A stretch of 64,000 bases of DNA. Origin: a virus. The stretch covers positions 1-64,000 of the IMG/VR virus record IMGVR_UViG_3300018421_000010; one strand, written 5' to 3'. Numbering within the stretch: position 1 is the first letter of the stretch; the number at the start of each line of letters is the position of its first letter. The position numbers and the translations under genes are program-made. The notes under the pieces are model-generated. The model made no database searches and was not told where the DNA came from. It saw nothing but the letters and a program-made list of their open reading frames with translations. This document shows, one piece after another, positions 1 to 7,664 of the stretch.

Positions 1-364
1 CAATCATTGACATATTAAGTTTTAGTAGTTTATCTTCTGAAGTATCTACATCAAGTGCTTGTAGCCACGCTTCGTCAAGTGCGTTCTCTGAGTCAATAAG
101 AACTACAAAGATGCCTTGGTCTTGTGCTGACTTTACAATGTTACCGGAACAAATATAAGATTTACCTGCACCCGATTCGCCTGCAAATACACTTACTTTG
201 CCTAGCGGAATGCCTTTGTTCCAATCACCTGAAATAAGATAGTTGAGTGCATAGTTACCTGTGCTAATCCAATCAGTAGGATCGTTAAATCCTGCACTCA
301 TGCCTGTAATGGATTTTGTCAAAGTGTTTCTAAACTTTGATGGGTCAAATGCCTTAGTTGCCAT
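1..364 (-). CDS. uvsX: UvsX/RecA-like recombinase (N-terminal part, cut by window edge)
   Basis: About 121 N-terminal residues are visible, and the rest lies beyond the left edge. Translating the minus strand from the ATG at 364 gives a RecA-fold start with a clear Walker A, GESGAGKS, at about residues 62-69, followed by a strand ending in LIDSENALDE, as in phage T4 UvsX. UvsX forms filaments on single-stranded DNA for recombination-dependent replication and repair, working with gp32. An AGGAG ribosome-binding site lies just upstream of the ATG. The gene follows gp32 in the same direction with a strong hairpin between them. UvsX is preferred over bacterial RecA because of the T4-like surroundings. 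Confidence 0.88.
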   Translation of the reverse strand, partial: MATKAFDPSKFRNTLTKSITGMSAGFNDPTDWISTGNYALNYLISGDWNKGIPLGKVSVFAGESGAGKSYICSGNIVKSAQDQGIFVVLIDSENALDEAWLQALDVDTSEDKLLKLNMSMI

Positions 365-397
365 AATGTCTCCTATCTAAAAAGCCTTTGTAAAGTC

Positions 398-429
398 TGT
401 AGACTTGTTTATTAAAAAACAAGCCTACA
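398..429 (-). promoter_or_regulatory. Intergenic hairpin between gp32 and uvsX
   Basis: In the minus-strand RNA, TGTAGGCTTGTTT can pair with AAACAAGTCTACA (13 pairs, one a G-U) around a six-base TTTAAT loop. No T-run follows, so it is not a typical intrinsic terminator. It may be an mRNA processing or stability element, or a partial attenuator, separating abundant gp32 mRNA from uvsX. Confidence 0.5.
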
Positions 430-441
430 AACTTAATTTTA

Positions 442-1449
442 TTACTGTCCTTGACGTGCTCTAATCATTGCTAGAATGTCTTGGGCATTACCTGATGTTT
501 CTGCAGGTGCCGCTGCCGCTGGTGCTTCAGCTGGTGCTGCTTCTGCTACTGGAGCAGGTGCTACTTCAGGTGTTGGTGCTGGTGCAGGTGTTGCTACTGG
601 AGCAGTTCCTGATGTTGCAGTACCATTTGATGATGCTGTATTAGGATCACCTGTACGTGCAGCCATACCAGCTGGACGGAAGTATTGACCCCAACGATCA
701 GGATCATATGCTTCGCCATCTACTGATGCTTCAAACATTTCTTGCATGACTTTAAGCTCAACTTCAGTTGGCTTTTTAGGAAGAAACTCTGACAAGTTAA
801 ACAATCCGTGTGTGTTAACTGCTGCCATCTCTGCATCGCCTAGTGGACGCTCTCTACGTGCCCAATTACTTGTGCCGTAATCTGCATAGCCACCTTTTGA
901 TGTTTTGTTAAGACGGAAATCAACACCACCAGTAAAGTCTGTTGGCAATTCTTCCATATCAGGATCAAGCAATGATTGCTTAATGATTTGGAAAATTTGT
1001 GGTCCAATAATGAACCTACGGATTGGGTTTTCCGGAGTAGAATCATCCGCAAGTGGATTGTCTACAACAAAGCCTTGGAAAATATAAGAACGTTTCTTCC
1101 AGTACTTACGACCCATATCTTCTAGAGTTGGATCTTTAAACCAACCACGTACTTCGTTCAAAATTGAACACTGTTCGCCATACATTTCCATACATGGAAT
1201 TTGTACTTGTACAGGACGTGAATCAGTTTCACCTTTTACACCTGCAAAAGGTAACTTAATCATTAGGCGTTCTGCCCAGAAAAAGTCATTGTTTGCATTG
1301 CCGTCAGGAAGGAAACGGAGTACTGCACTCTCGCCTTCTTTGATATTCCAAAACGGGTAAATGGCGTTATCGCCTGGTGTGTTAGAAGAACCACTTGTGC
1401 GGTTTTCTTGTTCTTTGAGCTTTGCTCGGATTTCTGCTAATGATGCCAT
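442..1449 (-). CDS. 32: gp32-like single-stranded DNA-binding protein
   Basis: This 335-residue protein matches the T4 gp32 family layout. A basic N-terminal region (residues 1-20, with AEIRAKLKEQ) would carry the cooperative-binding role. A core DNA-binding domain follows, with aromatic and Cys residues (CMEMYGEQC near 86). An Ala/Pro-rich linker occupies about residues 265-320, and a conserved tip, QDILAMIRARQ, ends the protein. The protein coats ssDNA during replication and recombination, and its tip recruits partners such as UvsX loaders. The T4 protein has an acidic tail; here the linker is unusually rich in Ala-Pro. It has its own strong promoter and an AGGAGG site before the ATG. Identity rests on fold layout and context. 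Confidence 0.85.
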   Translation of the reverse strand: MASLAEIRAKLKEQENRTSGSSNTPGDNAIYPFWNIKEGESAVLRFLPDGNANNDFFWAERLMIKLPFAGVKGETDSRPVQVQIPCMEMYGEQCSILNEVRGWFKDPTLEDMGRKYWKKRSYIFQGFVVDNPLADDSTPENPIRRFIIGPQIFQIIKQSLLDPDMEELPTDFTGGVDFRLNKTSKGGYADYGTSNWARRERPLGDAEMAAVNTHGLFNLSEFLPKKPTEVELKVMQEMFEASVDGEAYDPDRWGQYFRPAGMAARTGDPNTASSNGTATSGTAPVATPAPAPTPEVAPAPVAEAAPAEAPAAAAPAETSGNAQDILAMIRARQGQ

Positions 1450-1500
1450 AGTTTTTGCCTCCTATAATGTTGCCTATGTGCTGTGCCTTTTTGTGTAGCA
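1450..1500 (-). promoter_or_regulatory. gp32 mRNA leader with hairpin and strong RBS
   Basis: The minus-strand leader contains CTGTGC and GCACAG separated by 11 nt, able to form a six-pair stem, followed by AGGAGG six to eight bases before the ATG. T4 gp32 represses its own translation by binding a structured leader. The position fits such control, but no pseudoknot is demonstrated here. Confidence 0.4.
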
Positions 1501-1508
1501 CAGTGTAT

Positions 1509-1537
1509 ATAATACACAATCCTACACCGCTTGTCAA
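1509..1537 (-). promoter_or_regulatory. Sigma70-type promoter of gp32
   Basis: Read on the minus strand there is a perfect -35, TTGACA (1537-1532), a 17-base spacer and a near-perfect -10, TATTAT (1514-1509). It is the only textbook host-sigma promoter I found in the window and it faces gp32, as expected for an early or middle gene. A palindromic TGTATTATATACA overlaps the -10. Confidence 0.85.
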
Positions 1538-1588
1538 GTCTTTTCTTTAAAAAACTTGAAAAAAATCATGGACTTTGTCCAAAAGTAT

Positions 1589-3499
1589 TTAGCGTCTTAT
1601 GCCTGCTAAACCTTTAATTCTGTCTAATTCTGCCTTTTCTGATGTTTGCTTCTCTGCAATTGACAGTTGTGCATTTGTAAATTGCTCGTATTTTGCATGT
1701 ACTGCTTCAATAAACTTTTGGGCCATAGGAACACATTTGTTACCATAGTCTTTTTCTACTGCTGTTAGTACTGCTGTTTCGCCTTTTGGAAACTGTCCTG
1801 TTTGTCTGTCGTAGTATGATAGAATAAACTCGCCTAATGGTGTCTTTTGTTCTTCTTCGCCGTCTAACGACAATGCACCATCTTTACCTACAGTAACGTC
1901 AGTTTCAGATGCTTCCATATCACCAAAATCTAGTTTGGCTAAAAGTTGTGGATCTTTTGCTTTTATATATTTGTTTACTAATGGACGCACACACATGTCT
2001 GAATCTTTTTGTCCAATTTGTTTTAGCATGTCGTGTAGTCTAGGATCATCAATTAGACCGTGTAAACTTTCAATTGCATTAGTACCGTCTACGCCTGCTG
2101 GGAAATGATCGCCAACTAGTGCTTGTAACTTTTTAATTGCCATTGCTTGCTCTTCTTCGTCTTGACTAAAGACAGCATCGCCTTCTGCAATTTCGTATTT
2201 TTTAGTTACACCATTTAGTGCAGATTCAATTTCTTCACCATACTTTTGGAAGCCACCCGGTGGCAAACCTCTAGTTGCACCGTCTGGTCCTGAACCCATA
2301 AAGTAAGGCATTTTAATTTCCATGCCTGGGCGTATTTGTGATGGATCTTTAATTTCTGGATTTTCGTCCATAATTGCTTGTAACGCTTCGTCTCTACCGT
2401 GACCTTGGAAGTTAGCATCTTTAAACTTCATATAGATACTGTAAAGAGTATCACCTTGTTGTACTGTATATGTTTCTGCTGGTAGACCAACTTCTACATC
2501 GTCAACAGGACTACCTTCGCTAAAGTCTTCTGGATTTAATTCTTGTGTTTCTAATACATTGTACAAGTATGGGAAAACATCTTGTAATTCTTCTTTAAAA
2601 CTTTTTACTGTAAGTGCTTCAACCCATTCTGATCTAACGTCTTCTGGAACTTCAGAAATTTCACGTGTCTTAAATGATTCAAATGCTTCGTTATAGTAAG
2701 ATTGTTTTTGTAGTTGATCTACAGATTTTTTAATTTGCTCAATACGCTCAACAACACGATCTGTTATGTTGCCCATTGCTTCTGACATTGTTTCAGAACG
2801 AGAAACATAATTTTTAAACTTTCTTAAATGACCTAGTTCCTTGCTCATTTCAACAATATGATTACCAAATGCATCGTATGGTGTACCACCGTTAGCGATA
2901 TGACGACCTAAAGCTCTTGCTCCGTTCAAGTGCTTAACAGGATATTTAAATCTTTCGCCTTGTGGACTTTCAATGAATATACTTTCAATATGCATTGATC
3001 TACCGCCAGGTAGTTCTGAGTTAACTGGCTTAGAATGCTTTACTAATAGTTTAGCACCATCTAAGTCTTGGTAGCTCGTACGAGGCGTACCATAAAGTTT
3101 TGATTCGGTCATGTTGTTATCTCCGGAGTTTTTCGCAAGGAATTGATAATCTCTTTTATCTAAGTTTGACTTTGTAATATCTCTAGTATCAAAGTTTAGC
3201 ATACGTTTTTTACTAAACATTCTAAGTTCTCTAAGAAAATTGTACCAATCTTTTTGTACTTCGTCATTTTCTTCACTTACAAATTCTGTGCTATAATAAA
3301 CTACAAGTCCGTCGTCTTCGCTTAGACTAACATTAACATGTCCAAGTGTTTCTGATCCTGACTTGTATTCAAAGTCAATAAAACGTGCTAACGCTGGATC
3401 GTTAGTCACTTTACCTGCATCGTCGCCCATAGTTACACTTGAGTAACGGCTACGTATTTTATTAAAAAGGTCTTCTGCTATATCGTTTAAGTTTATCAT
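1589..3499 (-). CDS. LysM-domain phage protein, probable virion component
   Basis: The product has 636 residues. A LysM module lies at about 342-400 (TYTVQQGDTLYSIY, then a proline/Ile-Arg-Pro-Gly stretch ending in PYF), a fold that binds peptidoglycan or chitin-like glycans. The N-terminal 330 residues are not recognised. The C-terminus ends in RIKGLAGIRR, closely resembling the RRLAGIK end of the scaffold protein at 58987-60084. The gene lies between the large terminase and gp32. A late-type motif is only 6 nt upstream of the ATG. The role is uncertain: it could be a virion-associated cell-wall-binding protein or an internal head component. Confidence 0.65.
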   Translation of the reverse strand: MINLNDIAEDLFNKIRSRYSSVTMGDDAGKVTNDPALARFIDFEYKSGSETLGHVNVSLSEDDGLVVYYSTEFVSEENDEVQKDWYNFLRELRMFSKKRMLNFDTRDITKSNLDKRDYQFLAKNSGDNNMTESKLYGTPRTSYQDLDGAKLLVKHSKPVNSELPGGRSMHIESIFIESPQGERFKYPVKHLNGARALGRHIANGGTPYDAFGNHIVEMSKELGHLRKFKNYVSRSETMSEAMGNITDRVVERIEQIKKSVDQLQKQSYYNEAFESFKTREISEVPEDVRSEWVEALTVKSFKEELQDVFPYLYNVLETQELNPEDFSEGSPVDDVEVGLPAETYTVQQGDTLYSIYMKFKDANFQGHGRDEALQAIMDENPEIKDPSQIRPGMEIKMPYFMGSGPDGATRGLPPGGFQKYGEEIESALNGVTKKYEIAEGDAVFSQDEEEQAMAIKKLQALVGDHFPAGVDGTNAIESLHGLIDDPRLHDMLKQIGQKDSDMCVRPLVNKYIKAKDPQLLAKLDFGDMEASETDVTVGKDGALSLDGEEEQKTPLGEFILSYYDRQTGQFPKGETAVLTAVEKDYGNKCVPMAQKFIEAVHAKYEQFTNAQLSIAEKQTSEKAELDRIKGLAGIRR

Positions 3500-3505
3500 A
3501 GTATA

Positions 3506-3514
3506 GTATTTATC
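3506..3514 (-). promoter_or_regulatory. Late-promoter-like motif before the LysM gene
   Basis: GATAAATAC on the minus strand resembles the T4 late promoter TATAAATA. It lies 6 nt from the ATG at 3499 and overlaps the terminase stop codon region. No ribosome-binding site lies between, so a leaderless transcript is implied. Confidence 0.5.
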
Positions 3515-5096
3515 AATAGTTGCTTATAAAGATAGGCATTGGTGCTTCGAAGTCATCATCAACTTCAATACCAACTGCTCCACCCCATTGTGCGTATACA
3601 CGCTGATCCCATTCTGCTAACACTTGCATCATTCTAATTGCAAGTAATGTTGCACTAACTAAGTCGTCATGCATTCCTGATTTTGCTTTAAAACTTGTTG
3701 CTTGTGCAATATATCCTTTAAGTTCTGATATTAAAGGTTTAGAATTTATATGAAGTTTGTTTTGTTCTATTAGAACTTTTAATCTACTACATGCACTAAT
3801 TTTTGTTTTGTATGTAGTATTAAATCCTTTGCGGAACTTGCGTACATGTCCTTTGCGGATAGGTTCACTTAATAACAATCCTGGAATATTCTCTTCACCT
3901 AAATCTTTAATTACTAATAGTGCTGCTTCACCAATTGAATTATTTTCAACACTCCAATATACATTTTCAGTTCCACAAGTATCTGCAATATATCTGTTGA
4001 TTTCTCTTACTACTTTTATTTGATCAGGTATAGCTGTTTGATTGTGCTGCCATTCAGCTACTTGTTTAAATGTAGGTAATTCAAACACTTGTATTGCAGC
4101 ATAGTCGCCGCCTGTACCCATTGCAGGATCTAATGCTACAATGTATATTCCGTCTTTGCGTATTTTTGTGTAAAAACGTGTTTGACCCATTTTCATTATA
4201 GGATCTATACCTTCCATATTAGCAAGTGTAATACTGTTAATAAGTGTTTCGTCAAATACTAAGAATTCACAACCGTATTCACGGCGGAACTTTTCTTCAC
4301 CAATACGTCCAATTTCTGCCTCCATCCATTCATCGTCTCGATCTGGATGTTCTTGCCATTCAGCTCTAAACGCATGAAACCCATTAACGCCTATGTCTGT
4401 TTCATTGCCGTGACTATCAAATTTTTGTTCTGCTTGTTTCCAAATAGTAGCAAATGTATCTTCGTCTGAGTTTGGTGTACTTGTAATAATAGCACGACCA
4501 CCTGTTGCTAGTGTAGGTGATATTGAAGTCCAAAACTCTTCTGCAATATTAGGTTGCACAAACGCAAACTCGTCACAGTATAGTAATGATATGGACATAC
4601 CACGTCCTGTGTTGCCTGTTGTTGTTTGACTTACAATACGGCTTCCGTTATCAAATTCTATGCTACCTTTGTTGTATGAAATAACACCTGCACGTATATG
4701 ATCAGGACAAGTTTCGTACACATAACGTATACGTTGCATAATTTCTTGAGCACCTGTGTATTTGTGTGCAGCAATAAGAATTGTTTGATCTGGATGAAAC
4801 ATTGCATACCAAGTAAGATATATAGCAGCACAAGTAGTTTTGCCTGTTTGGCGTGGCATCATGTTAATATTAAAACGATAACTGTGATATGAGTGCAGTA
4901 ACCTTAATTGATATTCGTAAGGATCAAACAGTAGTTTACCTTTTACAGGATGCTGTATGTATGCAAAGTGTTTTGCAAAATGTAAGTATCCTTCGTTAGG
5001 ATCCATACATTGAACCATGTCCTGTAATTGATCTTCGGTATATGTTTCTCTTTTATTGGCTTTTTTAGTTAATACGCCGTCTAACGATTTGCTCAT
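3513..5096 (-). CDS. 17: Terminase large subunit gp17-like, packaging ATPase/nuclease
   Basis: A 527-residue motor protein that pumps phage DNA into the prohead and cuts the concatemer. The ATPase half shows the Walker A-type PRQTGKTT at residues 81-88 and a Walker B LLYCDE at 171-176, followed by the coupling motif TSTPNS near 206. The nuclease half starts near 310 with an RNase H-like strand, VALDPAMGTGGDYAA (D323 is a metal ligand candidate). T4 gp17 is 610 residues; the marine T4-like versions I know are shorter, as here. It is separated from the upstream genes by a terminator and has a late motif 4 nt before the ATG. Confidence 0.95.
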   Translation of the reverse strand: MSKSLDGVLTKKANKRETYTEDQLQDMVQCMDPNEGYLHFAKHFAYIQHPVKGKLLFDPYEYQLRLLHSYHSYRFNINMMPRQTGKTTCAAIYLTWYAMFHPDQTILIAAHKYTGAQEIMQRIRYVYETCPDHIRAGVISYNKGSIEFDNGSRIVSQTTTGNTGRGMSISLLYCDEFAFVQPNIAEEFWTSISPTLATGGRAIITSTPNSDEDTFATIWKQAEQKFDSHGNETDIGVNGFHAFRAEWQEHPDRDDEWMEAEIGRIGEEKFRREYGCEFLVFDETLINSITLANMEGIDPIMKMGQTRFYTKIRKDGIYIVALDPAMGTGGDYAAIQVFELPTFKQVAEWQHNQTAIPDQIKVVREINRYIADTCGTENVYWSVENNSIGEAALLVIKDLGEENIPGLLLSEPIRKGHVRKFRKGFNTTYKTKISACSRLKVLIEQNKLHINSKPLISELKGYIAQATSFKAKSGMHDDLVSATLLAIRMMQVLAEWDQRVYAQWGGAVGIEVDDDFEAPMPIFISNY

Positions 5097-5100
5097 ACAT

Positions 5101-5110
5101 GTATTTACTC
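5101..5110 (-). promoter_or_regulatory. Late-promoter-like motif before gp17
   Basis: GAGTAAATAC on the minus strand lies 4 nt before the gp17 ATG, directly after the terminator at 5111-5137. No Shine-Dalgarno sequence separates it from the start. Confidence 0.45.
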
Positions 5111-5137
5111 AAAAAAATAGGGCCCGTAGGCCCTATT
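5111..5137 (-). terminator. Intrinsic terminator upstream of gp17
   Basis: AATAGGGCC and GGCCCTATT form a nine-pair stem with a four-base loop. On the minus strand it is followed by seven T. It ends the transcript of the gene at 5163-5798 and is immediately followed by the gp17 late motif. Confidence 0.85.
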
Positions 5138-5162
5138 GAATATTTAGAATTTTTTAGAATTT

Positions 5163-5798
5163 TTATTTGTCGTCGTCTTCGTCGTCTTCAGCATGATCGT
5201 CTTTGCCTGGTTTTTTGTCTGCCCAGTCTGGAACGCCATCGCCGTCAGCATCTGGCTTTTTCTTTTCATTGGTTAGTTTCTTAGCTTCTAGTGCAAGCTC
5301 AAGTGCTTGTCTAATGCTTTCAACTGCCATTGGGTTATCGCCATCTTGTGCTTTGGCAAACTGCTGTTTACGCTTGTGAATGTCATCGCCTGAAGCCATT
5401 TGATCATTCATGCTGTGATATTCTTCTTCTGGCTCGTTTTCATAATCTTCTTCAACTTCGTCGTCCATGCCGTCCATTGCAAGTAGCTGACGCTTCATCA
5501 TATCACGATCGCCACCGCATGGTCCTGCTGGTCCATGATCGCCACCGCATGCTTTACATGGCATTGGGCCTACTACTTCACCTTCGTCACCATCTGGTTC
5601 CATGTGAGGTAGTTCACTAGTTGAACCGTCGTTATGAACAACGCCGCCTAGTTGCATTACTCTTAATAGTTCACCTACTTCAGATGCTGTTTCTGCATTA
5701 GCACTGATATTTAGGCTTGCTTCTGTTATTACTGAAGTGCTTTTTACACTTCCTTCGATTTGATCCATTGCTGCGATCATGTCTTTCATTGTAGTCAT
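5163..5798 (-). CDS. Acidic conserved phage protein with Ca-binding-type loop
   Basis: 211 residues, not identified by function. The N-terminal part (ETASEVGELLRVMQLGG near 35-50) resembles a conserved protein I associate with marine T4-like phages downstream of the small terminase. The middle holds a Cys/Gly stretch, CKACGGDHGPAGPCGGD, which may bind a metal. The C-terminus has DADGDGVPDWADKKPGKDD, an EF-hand or type-3-repeat-like calcium loop, and ends in a run of Asp/Glu. It overlaps the stop of the next gene upstream by one base, and a terminator follows. A head-associated role is possible from context only. Confidence 0.65.
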   Translation of the reverse strand: MTTMKDMIAAMDQIEGSVKSTSVITEASLNISANAETASEVGELLRVMQLGGVVHNDGSTSELPHMEPDGDEGEVVGPMPCKACGGDHGPAGPCGGDRDMMKRQLLAMDGMDDEVEEDYENEPEEEYHSMNDQMASGDDIHKRKQQFAKAQDGDNPMAVESIRQALELALEAKKLTNEKKKPDADGDGVPDWADKKPGKDDHAEDDEDDDK

Positions 5799-6316
5799 TA
5801 TTTTGCCTCCGGTGCTTTTTGAACACTGTCAATTGGATCATGATCACGCTCTTTACGAGCAACTTCTAGTTCTTTCAATAGATCCATTACTCTGCTAGAT
5901 CCAACTGAGTCTTGAGCACTTTCTGCTGCCATTTCTTCAGTTCCGAGCATTGCTTCGTATTCGGTCTCTTCTTTAGTAGTTTGATAGTCTTCTTGTGGTT
6001 CATTTGGGTTACGAACAATTAAATGTGAAGTTGGAATTTTGCAAGTTTCTCTTAGGTAGTCTTGTAGTTGATGTGATGTAACAGGATATTCTAGTTCAAC
6101 ATCCCATGTGTGTACTTCACAATTTGTTAACTGTGGAAAATCTAATGGACGCTCAACAATTGGTGTTTTAGCAGCATTAGACATATTTACTACACTGTAT
6201 TTTTTAAGAGCAGACTCTAAACGATCTTCACATGCTTCTGGAAGTTCGCCTGCAACTCTTACCTTAAATGTATAAGTCTTTTTTGACTCTGTAAGAAAAT
6301 CTGTAAACTTTTTCAT
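5798..6316 (-). CDS. Putative internal head protein with capsid-targeting-like N-terminus
   Basis: 172 residues when started at the ATG at 6316; a TTG five codons upstream is possible but lies too close to the late promoter. The N-terminus, MKKFTDFLTES, closely resembles the T4 capsid targeting sequence (consensus like MKTYQEFIAE), which directs internal proteins into the prohead and is cut by the gp21 protease after (I/L)xE. Here LTE at residues 8-10 would be the cut site. The rest is a mixed alpha/beta domain with Cys residues and an acidic C-terminal half, and I do not recognise it. Function beyond head targeting is unknown. Confidence 0.7.
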   Translation of the reverse strand: MKKFTDFLTESKKTYTFKVRVAGELPEACEDRLESALKKYSVVNMSNAAKTPIVERPLDFPQLTNCEVHTWDVELEYPVTSHQLQDYLRETCKIPTSHLIVRNPNEPQEDYQTTKEETEYEAMLGTEEMAAESAQDSVGSSRVMDLLKELEVARKERDHDPIDSVQKAPEAK

Positions 6317-6340
6317 TCTATTCGTTCCCAACTATATAAT

Positions 6341-6350
6341 GTTATTTATC
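6341..6350 (-). promoter_or_regulatory. Late promoter motif for the head-targeted protein gene
   Basis: GATAAATAAC on the minus strand, 24 nt before the ATG at 6316. The spacing places transcription start near 6330, which excludes the upstream TTG codon and supports the ATG start. Confidence 0.5.
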
Positions 6351-6815
6351 AATATTACGTAGTTTCTCCATTAAACTATTACGGTCTGTTACGACTGTTC
6401 CTTGCCCAATTATTGAGTCTCCGTCGGAACTTTCGTCTTGATCTAATTTTTGTTTTTTGAGTTGTAATTCGATCATTTTTAATTTTTTATCTAATTTAGC
6501 AGTTTTTGCATCTAAACTAGTCTTTAGCATATTACCTGCAACTTCAAAAACTCTACCACTATAACGACTTTCAACGTTCATACCTAGATCCATTAAATCT
6601 TCATATGTTTGTAATGCACGTTGAGCAATGTCGTCAAGTTCTGAATCTGCTTTTTCGCCTAATCCTTTTACACTAGGCAATGCTGCTGCAATTTTATCAA
6701 ACTCAGCAATATCACGAAATGTTTCTTCTATATCCTCTTTTACTGCTGGAGGTGGCACAGAAGCATCTTCTTGATTTTCTGGTAAATTTAATAGTTCTTC
6801 TAGTTTTTTAGTCAT
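6342..6815 (-). CDS. 16: Terminase small subunit gp16-like
   Basis: 157 residues; T4 gp16 has 164. The protein is mostly helical: a central region (ALQTYEDLMDLGMNV, then RVFEVAGNMLKTSLDAK at about 102-118) followed by a lysine-rich coiled-coil segment, KLDKKLKMIELQLKKQK. This is the usual layout of the small terminase, which forms a ring, regulates the gp17 ATPase and helps recognise DNA. It is transcribed in the same direction as gp17 two genes away. The assignment is by size, helical pattern and context rather than a catalytic motif. Confidence 0.75.
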   Translation of the reverse strand: MTKKLEELLNLPENQEDASVPPPAVKEDIEETFRDIAEFDKIAAALPSVKGLGEKADSELDDIAQRALQTYEDLMDLGMNVESRYSGRVFEVAGNMLKTSLDAKTAKLDKKLKMIELQLKKQKLDQDESSDGDSIIGQGTVVTDRNSLMEKLRNIDK

Positions 6816-6840
6816 TGTATTATACCATTATATGCTATTA

Positions 6841-6849
6841 TTATTTATC
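6841..6849 (-). promoter_or_regulatory. Late promoter motif for gp16
   Basis: GATAAATAA on the minus strand, about 25 nt upstream of the gp16 ATG and overlapping the end of gp4. Confidence 0.5.
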
Positions 6850-7282
6850 GTCTTTTGCCGTTGTGGAAAATATCTTGTTCGGTAATAACACGAAAATATA
6901 TGTTATGTTGTTTACACCAAGCTCTTGCTGCTTCCCACTTGGCTTGGTTTACGACCCAGTGTGCTTGGTTTGCTTTTGATCTTCCAAGTTTTCTTCTGTC
7001 TGTGTGATTTTCAGGTTTTACTTCTACAAGTTCAACACGTTGTTTTCCGTTCCTATCACTGTATGCAATAAAAAAATCTGGAACATATATTGTATATTTT
7101 CCAGTTAGTGGATGTCTATACGGAATTTTAATCGATTCACTTGCCCATTGTTTTACATTTGGGTTTTCATCGCAAAAACGCATCATTGCCCATTCCCAAC
7201 TTGATCTATAAGTAGGAGTTCTACCTCCTGCATATTTCTCTGGGTTCTTCAGTGTGTATTTTCCTTGGGCGAACCTAGACAT
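6845..7282 (-). CDS. 4: Head completion protein gp4-like (PD-(D/E)xK fold)
   Basis: 145 residues, near the 150 of T4 gp4 (also called gp50/65). It has a PD-(D/E)xK nuclease-like core: YVPDFFIAYSD with D69, and VELVEVKPE with E87 and K89. Flanking conserved features are YRSSWEWAMMRFCDEN near the N-terminus and YFRVITEQDIF near the C-terminus. The family acts late in head assembly, completing filled heads before tail joining, and a DNA-end trimming activity is plausible from the fold. A clear CGGAGA ribosome-binding site precedes the ATG. It sits in the cluster with gp16 and gp17. Confidence 0.9.
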   Translation of the reverse strand: MSRFAQGKYTLKNPEKYAGGRTPTYRSSWEWAMMRFCDENPNVKQWASESIKIPYRHPLTGKYTIYVPDFFIAYSDRNGKQRVELVEVKPENHTDRRKLGRSKANQAHWVVNQAKWEAARAWCKQHNIYFRVITEQDIFHNGKRR

Positions 7283-7292
7283 AACATCTCCG

Positions 7293-7664
7293 TTATAGCA
7301 GTATGTTTCTGCTATCTAGACTTTTTATTTCATTAGTAATATTTCTATTACCAATAACGCTAGTTACGGGTCTGTTCAAATTAACAACTTCTGCAACTAC
7401 TGCACTTATTTGTACATCTTCAAGACCTTTAAGTGTATCTAGCACTTCAAATACGGGAACGTTTTCTAATTTAGCTTGTTGTAATATAACAGTAGCAACA
7501 CTTACTGCTGGCTTTAAATCAAATCCACGCTTAGTAAAGAAGTTAACTACAGCATCAATTTCAGCTGCTGGATAAGATAATTCAGCAGTATAGTATCTGT
7601 TAAAAAATGTTTTTGTTTCTGTGTGTACTGTTGGATTTGTTTCTAGGTTAGTTTTAACTGTCAT
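7293..7664 (-). CDS. Small conserved virion-module protein, function unknown
   Basis: 123 residues. The central part, AVVNFFTKRGFDLKPA followed by ATVILQQAKLENVPVFEVLD, looks like a helical domain seen in marine T4-like phages next to gp4 and baseplate genes. No catalytic motif or membrane segment is visible. Its start overlaps the end of the tube-initiator gene by 4 nt (ATGA type), so the two are likely translated together. It could be a small baseplate or tail protein. Confidence 0.6.
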   Translation of the reverse strand: MTVKTNLETNPTVHTETKTFFNRYYTAELSYPAAEIDAVVNFFTKRGFDLKPAVSVATVILQQAKLENVPVFEVLDTLKGLEDVQISAVVAEVVNLNRPVTSVIGNRNITNEIKSLDSRNILL

